A stretch of DNA of 64,000 nt from the NCBI GenBank assembly GCA_023052935.1, contig CM041298.1, positions 118,070,977 through 118,134,976 on the forward strand. The letters run 5' to 3'. The position numbers and the translations under genes are program-made. Positions within the stretch are counted from its first letter, which is position 1; every line of letters begins with the position of its first letter. The notes under the pieces were generated by a model. That model was not told the origin of the DNA. It saw only the letters and a list, made by a program, of their open reading frames with translations, and searched no databases. This document shows positions 1 through 13,100 of the stretch, piece after piece. The stretch is from Piezodorus guildinii. Taxonomy: Eukaryota; Arthropoda; Insecta; Hemiptera; Pentatomidae.

Positions 1-399
1 TGTGATGGGGTATAAATATGAATTGATTGTGTTCTAGTGTTTAACGAATGAATGTCAGAGTGGAGGGTGAGGAGCTATAGAAAGATTTTCTATTTTTTAA
101 GGTTTGGAATAAGTAAGAACTATGGAAATATTGTCGTGGAACGTAAGGATAAAGCCACTTTAACTCAATATAATACCAAGAAAAGTGACAGGTTTTGATT
201 AAAAGTGACTCCTAGGTTTATAAACCAGTTTTTTTTAGGTTATAACAGTTTTTTGGAATTGGATAGGGACTTTATTAAGAAAGAGTAACGGGTAGTATGG
301 AAGCGAATTCAAGGTAATGTAATAATTTAATTAGTATTGGTAATGTAATTGATAAAATAGAGATAGAACAGTTTCATAAGTGACTTTTTTTCCTCCCAG
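1..399. other. Left-edge intron sequence
   Basis: AT-rich sequence inside ABCC intron 10. I see no exon, no repeat family shared with the rest of the window and no clear signal. Confidence 0.4.
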
Positions 400-840
400 C
401 TTATTCCTCTTGCACTGCAGCCTCAAGTAGGCTTATTGTGCGCTCTCCATTATCCTGTTAATACAGGCCTATTGCCTTAGTGAATCTGACTAAACTGTAA
501 GGATTGGTCAGTTCACACAGTTTAGGTTTTAAAATATGGCCATTGCAAAAGAGGTAAAACCGTATCCTTGCTATCTCTTCACAACTGCATATCACATGAT
601 AGATGTTTCATAACCTTATTCTGCAGAGTAATGGTGTTGAGATTTCCTTTACACTCTTCCACTAGTTTGGAGCAATTCATGTAGTTACCCAAGCTCTAAT
701 AACTGCTTGAATATTAGTATGAATAGTTATAAGTCTGTTTCTCATTTCTTCTAAAATTAGATTTTGAGCACAGATGTTTATTGCCATTACTTCAGCCTAA
801 AAAATTGACTTATGTGTGCCTAGAGAGATGGAGATTCCCT
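400..840 (-). pseudogene. I-clade-like LINE remnant (RNase H region and 3' tail)
   Basis: Read on the minus strand this stretch resembles the plus-strand copy at 23.1-24.2 kb: a decayed RNase H segment (AEVMAINICAQNLILEEM-like) followed by the same 3' sequence with CAATAAGCCT and GAGGAATAAG. Stops interrupt the frame. The AE(V/I)xAI...ICAQ pattern is typical of the RNase H domain of I/Loa-type non-LTR retrotransposons. Confidence 0.55.
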
Positions 841-1116
841 TCTTGTGTTTATCATTCTCTATATTCCCGCCCCCGAACCTAATTCAATCCGTCTGTGTAA
901 CAATGTACTACATTGGATCCATCTGTTTGAGCCAGTCCTACAAAAAGCTTTTAATCCGAGATTTGTCCATTAAAAAAAAATCATTACCTGACATTTTTAT
1001 GATTTTTTATCAAAACAAAAAAAAAAAAAGTTTTGCAATGAAAAGTTTGTTTACTGTGATATTCTTTTTCGGCTGTCCACTATATTTAATTACTGTAGAT
1101 ATATAAATATGTAGTA

Positions 1117-2012
1117 TTGGGTTGATGCAAAATTAATGCAGGTTTTTAGTAGGTATTGTAAATACGCCATATCTTTACTTTAACCATATATATTTAATCA
1201 AAATAATTTCCATCTGAATCAATGCACTTTTGCCAACGTTCAACAAGCTTTCTTATTCCACCAGAAAAAAAATCCGAATCCCTGGACTCAATGAAATCAC
1301 GAAAAGAATTTTCAATGTCGTCCTGGTTTTGAAAATTTTTCTCCCTCAAAAAGTTGTCCAGATGCCTGAAAAAGTGGAAGTCTGTAGGAGAGAGGTCAGG
1401 TGAATAAGGCGGATGTTGGAGAACTTCGTAGCCCAACTCGTGCAGTCGTCGAAGCGTTGGTTGTGCAACGTGTGGTCTGGCGTTATCGTGGAGCAGGATC
1501 GGCCCCTTCCGATTCATCAATGCTGGGCAAAGACGTTGCAATTTTTGAGTTCCGAGTTCCGCCGCCATTTCTCGTGTGGTTTTGGTTGGGTCTTCTTCCA
1601 CTTTTGACCTCAGCTGGTCGTTGTCCAGAGCAAGATGACGGCCCCGACCTTCCTTGTCTTCGAGGTCGAAATCTCCTCTGCGAAACTTCTGGAACCATCG
1701 CTGCACCGTGCACTCATTAATAGCCCCCTGACCCCACACTTCATTAATATTACGAGCCGTTTGCGCAGCGCTGCGCCCTAATTTAAATTCGTAAAAATAA
1801 AATTTGACGAAAATCGCACTTTGACATTTTCGATTCAAGACCTTTAAACACACTGAACAAAACGATTTTACTAAACAAATTCATGGTGAGAGGGTATTAG
1901 ATAAGGTTTGTTTTGGTATAATAATGATCAATGTTAGGATTAGCTTTGTTTACACGATTGGAATTAAGATATTGCAATAGAGGAAACCTGCATTAATTTT
2001 GCATCAACCCAA
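1117..2012 (-). mobile_element. Mariner transposon, internally deleted, 896 bp with intact TIRs
   Basis: Bounded by TA target duplications (1115-1116, 2013-2014) and inverted repeats of about 29 bp starting TTGGGTTGATGCAAAATT. A full mariner is about 1.3 kb, so roughly 400 bp is missing inside. It is probably mobilisable in trans but cannot make a working transposase. It lies in ABCC intron 10. Confidence 0.92.
1194..1853 (-). pseudogene. Mariner transposase with in-frame internal deletion (219 aa)
   Basis: N-terminal paired-type helix-turn-helix (LGRSAAQTARNINEVWG, CTVQRWFQKFR) and linker EGRGR are joined after TTREMAAELG directly to the C-terminal catalytic part with HDNARPH and YSPDLSPTDFHFF. 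Mariner transposases have about 345 residues and a D,D34D triad. The second and third Asp are present, but the region with the first Asp is gone, so the product should be catalytically dead. The reading frame stays open across the deletion, so a DNA-binding product is conceivable. Confidence 0.88.
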
Positions 2013-2339
2013 TAGCTATAAATATTAGATATTTAATATAGTCATTATTGTTACTTCTGTTATTAACTATTTTGAGCTATAGATGAATAAACTCATTACT
2101 TTTAGTGCTCAGTACTATTTTTTTACTTTTCACTGAGAAATCTGCCTTACATTCCTATTTCATGCCAATATCATATATTTCAATATTCAGACCTAATCCT
2201 GGTATTGGGTTTCTTCTCAGCTCCTGTAAAGAACTTAAGTGTTGGTCAAGACATTGGTTTCACAACAAATAATTCATACTATTTTTGAAAATCATTTATC
2301 GACCCCCATCCAAATAATCAAGATTCAATATAATTAATT

Positions 2340-2995
2340 TAAAAAATATACATTTATTGCAATTTACAACAGTATTATCGAATCAATAAGTAAATGTATA
2401 ACTATAAAAGGCATGATACACATGTAGGGACACTAACCATTGGCAGCACTCTGAACATATTTAACAGGTCTCTGGATCATCTCCTTTTCAGAAGCCTCAG
2501 AGGATTATCAGGAATTGAAGAGGAAGAAGGGATTGGAACTAGTTGGTCAGAGTGGGAATGGAGATTGTCATGAAAAAATTGGTACCTGGTTCAGGCCAAA
2601 TCAGCAATATATAGAACATTAAGGTCTTTGTGGATCAGTTTAGTTATCACCAAGTAAGGAGCATTAAGTATTTTGTATTGTATGGATTGGATACAAGAAG
2701 AATTCAATGATTTAGTAGAACTCCACAACTCTACTCTGGAAGTCCAAATTGACCTTATGACAGTCATTTAGATGAACCCTTTGTAGTTAAGAAGAAATCT
2801 AGTAAGTGTTGAAGTAGTAAAAAATGTCAAGCAGTTTCTTGTCGTTTCAGTCTTGTGTGAGGGTTCCAAGTAAGACATTTGCCAATATGGAGTTGTAGGT
2901 AACGGATCTGTTCAACCAATACTAGTGGAATATTATTAAAGGATTCTGTTGAGTAGGAAATCATAGGTTTACAATGAAGGGTGAAGATTGTTTAT
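2340..2995 (-). pseudogene. Jockey-like LINE, 5'-truncated 3' part
   Basis: Minus-strand translation gives decayed versions of the C-terminal reverse-transcriptase tail seen in several copies here (NHxNPL, PDNPxRLxRR). The T-rich left end is the poly(A) side. It ends close to ABCC exon 10. Confidence 0.65.
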
Positions 2996-3039
2996 TGGGC
3001 TTTATAAAATTTATATCAAGTACTAAAAATACTTCTAAC

Positions 3040-3191
3040 CTTCATTCCTGAAAGTACTTCATTTATCACTTTGACTCTTTCATCTTTGTTCTTCATTTGT
3101 TTCTGCTGAAGATCTTTTGTTTTATTCGCAAGAAATGAATTCACAGGGATCATAATGAGCATAACACCTACACCCGCGAGAACACTGGGAC
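3040..3191 (-). CDS. MRP1: ABCC exon 10 (TMD1); last exon inside the window
   Basis: 152 nt, acceptor TTGCTTCAG, donor GTTAGA. Encodes PSVLAGVGVMLIMIPVNSFL and KNKDERVKVINEVLSGMK, matching the PVNAVMAMKT and KDNRIKLMNEILNGIKV region of MRP1. The next exon, expected to begin VLKLYAWE-like, was not found in 1-3039 and must lie beyond the left edge. Confidence 0.95.
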
Positions 3192-6100
3192 CTGAAGCAA
3201 AACATTTTTTCATAACATTTATTATTATCCCAAAGAACTGTTATTTTTTCTAGCATTATTTTTCGTACAGGAAAAAAAAATTAGATCAGAATTATTAACA
3301 ATAAATAAGAAAATATATGTTTATCTAACTAAAAAAGTTTAAAATTAACAGTTAATTTAATAATAAACATATACAGACCTAATTGCTGCCAGAGGAAGTA
3401 CAATGCTAATCCTATTTGCAAAGGGGCGAGGAACAAATAATTTATGTAGACTAATGAACCCATTATAGATTGAGAATCTACAGCCATCAAATTGACTATT
3501 TCGCCCAGCGTGGTCTCCTTTCTTGCTGCATTCGACAGTTTAAGAGACTGAAATAGATAAAATATAAATTAATGGGTGAACTCATAAACAACTCTTGTGG
3601 AAATGAGATGGCCCAGTGGATAGGGCTATATTGCTAATTCCCAAGTTTGAGTTTCAAACTCAGCTATGACTGTATAATGTATTCTAACCTCGGTGTAGAC
3701 AAAACATTTTGAGGCCAATCCAGCCTCTATAAAGCGGATACTTTAAATATAAGGGAAAATATGGCAGGAAGCTGAAAGTCATTAATTGAGTTGGACGTGT
3801 GGGATCTGTTATCATCTTGGTAGATGATAACATATCCCACACGTTTATTATTATATGGTCTATATGGTTATAGACCATATAATAATTAATTGTGGTGTAC
3901 TGATTCTAAAATTCTATCATTTTTTTTCCCCTATCTTCAAAAATATCATATATACATGAAGATAAAATTTATAATTTTTCACAGTGTAATAATTATAAAA
4001 CTAAGTTTTTTTTATCTATCTCTGAAAATAACTGAGTTATGGGCTTATATAGGTAAAAATTATTATTATATTTTTTTTTAATAGTTCATCGCAGTGTCTG
4101 ATCCTAACCTAAAACCCTATACAATTTTTTTCTCTATCTCTAAAAATAACTGAGTTATTGAATTAAAATATTTTTACTCAAGCACTGTCATAAATTAATC
4201 TGTCAAGGTGTTAGGAAAACAGTCTGATACCCCAGTATTTTTTTACCAAGTTATAAAATATGAAAAAAAAACGGTTCAGTAATTTTTTTTTTAGTATTTT
4301 ATTTTTTTTATTTGGGCATAGAAGATAAAACTATTGTAATTAAATTTAAAATGTAAATTCTAATATTTGAATAATATTCATAATAATGGAACTATTGTAT
4401 TCATGAATTCAAATGATGATTATCACGGAGAGTGTTCATAAATTTTTATTGCATGAAAGGCATCCGTTTCATCCAAATGGATTAATAACAAGATAATGAA
4501 AAAGAGAAAGAAGAAGTTATATTATGTTAGATTAGCAATGTGAATTAATACAAAGAAGGAAATATTAAAATGCAATACATATTAATACAAAGAAGGAAAT
4601 ATTAAAATTAATACGTATTAATACAAGAAGGAAATATTAAAATGCAATACAGCATACTTGCAAAGCCAGATGCTGGATTAACTGAACAGCAACCAGAAGA
4701 AAATTATTTATGTCATTCTGTGTCGTTAATAATTACTTATAATGAATATATTAATACTCTTTCTAAAATGAATACCTTCCTATAAATTGTAGATATTAAG
4801 GCAGTTCTGGTGCGAAGTCCAACCACCATTAAAGAAAAGCTGTAGTTGCCATGAAGCAAAGGCATCACAATTCCCATCACAAGCATCATGAAAGCATAAA
4901 AATAACCTCGCCACATTGGTTCATCGCTTGATACAAAGTTTATAATACACCTAAAAAAAATTAATTAATGAAACATAAATCGATTTCTTTCTTAAATAAT
5001 ATGCTGCAGTACAATGGTTTAGAATAAGTACTTAAAAAGTATTAATAAACTACGCACTTCAGAAATATCGGGCTGACAAATCCAAGAAATACTTCAATGA
5101 CCTGGAGAAATGTACCAAACATGAAGGGCCCTCCGAATGCTTTAATCAGTGGAAAGAGAATTGAAGCTTGCTTCTTAGGCTTGATTTCTTTTCGTCCTTC
5201 CAAATGATCAATTCCATTAACTTCTTTAGTAATTTTTGTTGGATTATCCACCACATCTCCTCTGAAAAGAAATATATAAAAATACTTTTACCAACGTAGA
5301 GATTTGTTTTGTTTGCGAAGTAAGAAATAATTTAAAATACTAACTTTATGTCATTTTGATAGATTTTATCTCATGTTAAGGTATGTATGAATGTAAAATA
5401 TGTATCAAACTTTATATTTTATAAATGGTCAATTTCGGACACTCAGTATGTAGAACCATTTGGCAACATTGTTCAACAATGAACCTTAGTAATAAAAGAA
5501 AAAAAAAATCTCAAAATTTGAGATCTTACATTTCAAGATGCATAGAATATGAATAACAAATTTAAAAAATCTGCCTGTCTACCTTCCTTAGCTTTTCTCC
5601 AAAACTACTGGACCAATTTTTTTTTTTAAATTTGGCACAAAAATAGCATGACATCCAATGATGATCTTAACACCTAGATGTTGCTAGATTTAAAATGTTG
5701 CCGATTAGATTTAAAATAGCCATCATTTATAAAACATTTAATTCAATAACTATGTTATTTTTGAAGACAACGAACATTTTTATTTAGAACATAGAGTTTT
5801 CTAATCAATAAAGTGCGATTAATTATAAAAAGAAAAGAAATTTTTTTAATTTTATCCATAAATACGTTCATAACGCAGTTATTTTTGAAGATAAAGAAAA
5901 AGGTTCACAGTGTTTTAAGATCATGGCACCGCAAAAAAAAAAATATTGCCTATATTATATACACTTATAACTCAGTTATTTATGACACAAGAAGATGTGT
6001 CAAGAGTTTTAGAATAAGTAAATCATGATTAACAAAGAAGATTAAACAATTGATCTATATGGTCAAGTCACAAATTATAAGAGATGAAATTTCCCAATAA

Positions 6101-6593
6101 CTTGGTCATTATTGAAGATAGAAAAAAAAAATTAAAGTGTTCTGAAATCAGGAATTTTTATTTGAATTATTTCAATGAAAATTGAAAGAAAATAGTAAAG
6201 ATTGGCAATTTTCCTTGAATATAGTTAACAGAGTTGCTGGTATGTCTGTCTTAAGATCTTTGATTGATTTATTCCTATTAATATAAATTTATTGCCTACA
6301 CATCTATATAATTATAATACTATAATATGATTATTCGTAAATAATAAACCATTGTGTAATAATTGTAGTGTTTATTAATAAAGACTTTCTTTTTCTCTTT
6401 ATAATCTTTAAATAGTTATATTGACTGTTTTTAATCCTTGAAAAAATTATCCTGACAATTTCCCATTCCTCCTTCCTCGAAAAATAAAAATGTTGCAAAT
6501 TATTACTCAATGGTTTATTGTTTCTTTTTATTCCATAATATTTCTAATAATTACATTATGGTTTTACAATTTATATAGCTGTGTAAGCAGTTA

Positions 6594-6657
<64 letters not shown>

Positions 6658-7077
6658 TTAAATGGTGTACTGATCCTAAAGCACTATACATTGTTTCCTT
6701 TATCTTAGAAAATTACCGATTTATGGGAGTACATTTAAGTAATTTGTTTTACAATTAATCGTGGTGTACTAATTTTAAAACTCTGTATATTTTTTTTTAT
6801 CTTCAAAAATAAATAAGTTATTGATGAAAATCATTTTTTATAACCCACCATTTTGAAACTTAACGGCTGATATCAACGTCGCCGAAGTGTTAAAATCATC
6901 GGTGGACACCTTGGTATTTATAAGGAAATTTAAAAAAAATAGGTCAAGTAACGTTTAAAAAAAAATGTAGATAGCGTACAGCAGACAAACGGATTTTTTT
7001 TAAATTATAATAATATTAAATACCATATTTAATAATTTTTGTACCTCCTTTTTTCTTTATTCTCATTGATTGTTTTT

Positions 7078-7157
<80 letters not shown>

Positions 7158-10100
7158 ATACACTGATTGTATTCCTATTTAGCCTTGATGGTGACCCACA
7201 ATGTGGTTCGAAACGTTGGCAAGACAATAAATAGTTAAAACAATTTAATTGTTTTTCTTTAACTTACCACTACCCTGACTAATTTTAAATTTAAAATTCT
7301 ATATTAAATAATTTCTACTTTAATGTCATTTAATGGAAATTAAACAGAAAATTTTGAAATTTATATTAAGTAGGTTTTCAAGTGAAAGTTGTTAGATTAT
7401 GTGCATTGCAACAAAATTCATAGCAATATAGCAAAAAAAAGTAAAAGATCTGCTTAAGATAAAGTTAGTCTATCTTACTTCCTTTATCTTAATTTGAGAA
7501 GATCAACAATATCAAGGTGTATAAATACAGAACAGGTGTACAAAAACATAAACACCTTGAATACAAGTTATCTCCACCCAAACAAACAATGTTTTTTTGC
7601 TAAATATTTCTAAAAATACAATTCATATCTAGACAGCTTATGTTTATGATTGATAAAGGAATAATCAGCTGTTGATAAGACAAATGTTTTATGAATCGTT
7701 TGATTATAAATATCTTTAGCTATTTTTTTTTTTTGTTTATTTATTATTTATTTGACATAGTCACCCACATCTCCCTTAATCACATAATTTGCTATTAACC
7801 CTATTATCTCATACACCGATATATAAGTTGATATAATATCAAATCAATATGTCTAGCCCAATTTATGGATTGTAGGTCGTTGGATTCAATCAGAAATGAT
7901 AACGTGTCTAACAAAACCTGAAGATATACATAATGCTGAATAAATAAAATAAGGTATATGGTTAAAACACGTGTTTATAGACTATTGCTTTGAATAGAAT
8001 TTGACCTTCACCTTAAAGAATCTACACCTTATGACTACTGCTTTATTATTTTCAATGTACAAAAAAAAAAAAAAAAAAAAAATTACCCTCCCTTTACAAT
8101 TTGAGGGCTTGCGTTTCAAGATGCGTAGAATTCAAATAAAGAATTTTAAAAAATCCGTTTCTCCTAATTAATAATTTAATAAATACCAATTTCATATTAC
8201 TTAATTGCCTATCAACAGCTATATAAACTGTTATCCTCTAATTTTGTTATTTGTAAATAATAAACCATAATTAATAACTGGTGTAATTATTTGCAGTGTT
8301 TTTTTACTATGAAGGATGAAATTAATATTCAAATTTATATGTAAAGAGCCAGTTTTTGAAAAAAAATGACTTATTTTTTCAACCTGCATCGACCTCGGTG
8401 GTCCAATCTTGCAGAACAGTTTCAAAAGTATTCACTAATTCTTATGAAAATATTTAAAGCTTAATATTCTTAATTTGAGTGTTGATAAATTTTACTCATA
8501 AATTAATAATTATGTTTGTTTATTCATTTAACGTCACTTTATGCTACCCTGGCTATTCGTACAGTTAATGAATCATACACAGTGGAGATATTAAAATACT
8601 GTTTTTATTATCAGAACAAAATATATATTCAGAATACAATAAACTGTGCTGAGGAGTTAGGGTGACTACAAGTGTACATTCCGAGGTCTCCTTCTATGAG
8701 TGTGACACAAGTAAATGTTACAACTAGAGTAATGAGTTTTGAGGATCAAAGGGTATATATAGCAAGGGATTGTAGAGGGGATAAGGATTCGGCATGGGTA
8801 CCTCAAAGCAAGTGCTTCCAGATGGTTGGGTCCTAAGTACAGGTATGTGTTCTTTGTCGGTACTTGGTCTGTCCTTTCTAGGTTTATGGGTGACACCCTC
8901 AGGTATAGAAAAGGAAGTTATTAATAATTACTGTATATTATTTATAAGTTAAGTCTCATTCTATAACTGTACGATGCTGTATTGGGAATCGTAAATTTTG
9001 CCAATTCCGGTTTAATTAGGATAGGGATCCAAATAGAGTACCATACCAATACCAAATAGAGTACCAGATATGGTACAGGCTCGAGACCACTATTTTACAT
9101 CCCCACCGAAGAACGGTGTAACCAAGGATTTATTTACGTAAACAGTTTGTAAACTTTGGCTTTTGATCTTACATACTTAGCACAGACAAATTCGATGTTC
9201 TACGTGATAAAATTACGAGTTATCATTGATAAGTGGCTGCTTTTGCACAATCACAAACTTAAAAAAATCAGGTGCGGGCAACACACGACTTTCACTTACC
9301 TGGACTGTTAAAATCAATTTAAATACTGTTGAATATACTTAAATTTGAAAACTATTTAAAGTTGAATTTAATAAAACGAATATTCATTTTCGTTAGAATC
9401 ATGTGATTTAGATTAAATAATATAACTATATTAAATTGTTAATCAGTAATACGTTTATTCCCTATTCGTCACTTCATATTACCTCTTACTACTTTATGTA
9501 TGAGATAATATTTTTTCTAAAATCTTTCTCTTTCCAACGGTATATTATACTTCTATATGACTGTTCTTGTTATCAAAAAACCAAAAGCTACATAAAAAAA
9601 AAATAGTTTTGCTCTTTTATCTTTTAGTCCATCGTCAAATTCGTCCAACTTGTATATTTAGCCGTCCTTGATCAATTTTATCAAGAAGATACAGTTAATC
9701 TTTTGGAATGTAATAATTAAAGGTACTTTAGAGGAAGAAAATTTACAATATCGGCATTTAAGCCCTATCAGACTATTTCAATTAGAATGAAACCTACATG
9801 ATATTAAAGCCTATTAAATTTTACATCAATATAGTGAGTTTAATTAAAATCGTTGATGACTAAATCTTAAATAGGTGCAAAATGCATAGTATAAAGTATC
9901 ATTTCCGGTCAGCTGATTTTACAGAAAAAGTTGCTGTAACATATATTTGTCTCAAATATGAAATTTCATTTTCGTACACCTTTTCGTTTTCGTACTGGAC
10001 TTACCACAAACACACAGACTCTGGGACACACAGACCTTTTTGCGGGACATGGTTATTTGGACTCAGAGGGGCCTAAAACGTGATATAAATATAAAATTTC

Positions 10101-13100
10101 CGTTGAAAACTGGAATTCGAAAATTTTTACGATTGCAATACTTTCTCTTACTATATTTTTCAAATATAGATAAGGGAAAGTAATAGTCCTTTTTTAACAT
10201 TCCGAAAATATTGAGCTTAAGAGACAGATGTAACTTCGCATAAGATAATAAACGATATTTTAATTTTTTATCATTATTTTATGAAATACCTATCTTGTAT
10301 TAATTATAATTTTAGTAATTTAATATTTCGCGGGTTGCAGTTAAACTCAGAGAGTTTAGGTGCAGTGGCCTTTCTACTAAAAATGTTAATACATACATAT
10401 CTAATATTTAATATTTATATTTTCAGAATTTAGAGGTCCATTTCATAGAAATGATTGGATGAAGGGGTCTGCGAAGTTTTTTGTTGGGAAAAACCGGTGT
10501 TGTGGCTCGCATGACAGCCTTCTGTCCCCAAGGACGCGAGTTTAAACCCATTAGATGGCCTTAGGGTTTCTTAAAGGGACTAAAAAAATCCTTCGTTATG
10601 TCGTCCTTCGGAGGGGTTGTAAAATGGTGGTCCTGAGCCTGTGCGATGTCAGATACTCATTCAGAATCTTTATGCTAATTCAAAGAAAGCCAAATTTTGG
10701 GCTCGCGATATAGTATCGTCCGATCAGCCACAGCAGCACAAAAGTGACCTTAAATAAATAGACAAAATATTTTCAATCTATGTAATAAATCTTACATGAT
10801 CTAAAAACTTTATTACTTCATACAAAGCTAAATCATAGCCTAAATATATCGAGAACAATAATGCAGTTGATAAGAAAAATATATATATTGTTTTATATAG
10901 ATGGCATTGAGCTGATAGCTCGATGCCATCTATATAATGTGAAGAGCCACTAAAGCCAGCATTAAATCGTCAATTTAGACGCGACAATGGACGCTAACAG
11001 AATTGCTGGTTCTCGTTCAATTACTCTCAGTCACTCAATTGAGCTGTTGTTAAGTCAATTGTTAAGAGGCTACACGCTTTGTGATATTTCTACTCACTTA
11101 TTTTTCTTCCTCCTTTCGGACTGCCAGAACTTGTTAAAGTGGTTGAAGATTTGCGCTGCGGCATCTTGGTACCTTATCGGCCAGATGTCGCTCTGCACTA
11201 AAGGCCTCCTGAATCCTTTGTACACCATCGGTTCGAACCAAGACAGCAGAAGACGAGCTGGGTAGGGCGCCCCATCTTCTGGGTTGGGATTCTGGAATAT
11301 AAAAAAGTAATTGAATTTCCGATACAAACATTATACGCATCCCTTGAGAGACTTGTATTAGTAGCGTCTGGAAGGAATAGAATATTATCGGGGATAATCC
11401 GATAAATAATAATAATAATAGGCCTACCGGACCCGAAAGTTCGATGCCGATACCACCAAATACCGCACACACAAATTCCTCCAATGATCACCACTCAAGC
11501 CCAAGCCTCCAAGCTCAGACTTAACACAATCCTCTATCGGCATACTAGTCGGCTCAGCAGGCACCTACTTTTCGGAATCCGTTCTTCACGAAGCCATTTT
11601 GAGTCCCCACGATGCTATCAACTCAATTATACTGACAGGGTACAAGCTCCGCAATTCCGCGTAGTGCAAACTTCTGAATCCCCCAGTGGACTCATCCAAT
11701 AGTTAGGGCCAAATATTTTATAATATTGATATCGATATATCAATCTTGTTTGCTTAATTATTCAATAGCCCGTAAAGATAGCATTTTGGCTGGTAAAATG
11801 GGAGATGATTTTAAAAAGGGATCAGTATTTACAATCATAGTATGTACTGATCACTTTTTTTAAAAGCCCAAGTTTTCACACTCAAAGACCTAGCCACCAT
11901 CTTGAAAAAACCGCTTTAAAAGCACTTTTTTTTTTCAGTTCATCCTTAATAACTCGCTTCCGGTGCATTTTATTAAAAACATTGTCCTTAGCAATTTTAT
12001 AGACCATTAAATTTAATGAAAAATTACTGATTAATACATTGAAGTAATTGTAATAGCTTCTGAAATAATGGCAAAAACTGTACAGAAAGTCAAGAAAAGA
12101 GGAAGTGTTCCTCTGCCGGCTCCGAATTGGACATTTTTGAAACTGGGAATACGAAATAATAAAATTGGATTCTCCTTAATAATATAAAACATGCTTAATG
12201 ATAATAATTCAATATTCACCTTTAAGGGTGGATATTCCGACCTTTTGGGAGTCAGATCTGAAACGCAGTAAAGTAAAAGCATCAGGATATAGAGACAGTA
12301 GCTTGCTATACTTGATATCCTCAGGACGTCCGGCTCTCCCTAAGAAATCGAATGATTAATAAACAGAATACAAAGAGAGATAAGATAAGATCCAAACTTT
12401 AATATAAATATCTTACTTCCATAATTTGTACTTCGATCGAAGTATAAAACTGTGAAAATCCGAAGAATGATACAAATAACCAAAACAGGAAAAGAAGACC
12501 GGACGTTCTCTGCCCATGCTTTCTGTGAAAGATTACTAAGGCGGCGCAGAATACCTGGAATCGTGAAAAAAAGTAGAAACCAGTTTGAACAATAATGATA
12601 ATAAAAAATAAATATTGGGTTGTTTCACATGAAATGTCCGTTTTTATAGTTTCTGAAACACATAAAGGATTTTGCAGGTATCTGTTCCGAATGTTTACAT
12701 ATTTAAAGTAAACAGTTACTAATCCTCTACCTTTGTATTATAAACATTAACTTCCCAATCAATTACCCACTTTTTAGTATACCTCCAAATATGAACATGG
12801 AAACACGCGATTTTCGAGTAATATTTTTGTACGAGTTTAAATTCGACCATTCAGCAGCTCAGGCAGCTAGAAATATTTGCAAGGCGTTTGGAGAAGGGAG
12901 TGTTAATGAACGGACCATTCGCCGTTGGTTTGCTAAGTTTTCAGCTGGGACACCGACTCGGAAAACTTGCCCTGAGGCCTCAAACATACAATAGAAGGAA
13001 ACCCTAAAACACTAAAGGACTCTCAGCACAACTAAATACAAGTGCATCTACCGTTTCCAGACATTTAAAGTGTATTGGGAAAGTAAAAAAGCTCGATACA

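Noticed and set aside
1..3039. Next ABCC exon (VLKLYAWE-like)
   Set aside because: No matching frame on the minus strand; the stretch holds LINE remnants and a mariner, so the exon must lie beyond the window.
8666..8896. 76-aa ORF inside the solo LTR
   Set aside because: No recognisable domain; it lies wholly between the inferred LTR ends.
5262..11097. Duplicated, mutually exclusive ABCC exons, known from some insect MRP genes
   Set aside because: I looked for second versions of the exon 7 and 8 motifs on the minus strand and saw none; the intron is filled by repeats.
11134..11494. Minus-strand ORFs of 116 and 98 aa
   Set aside because: They run through exon 6 in the wrong frame and into an RTE tail; shadows of the real exon.
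12031..12282. 83-aa minus ORF as a stand-alone gene
   Set aside because: Its first third is ABCC exon 5; the rest is intron read-through past a GTGAAT donor.
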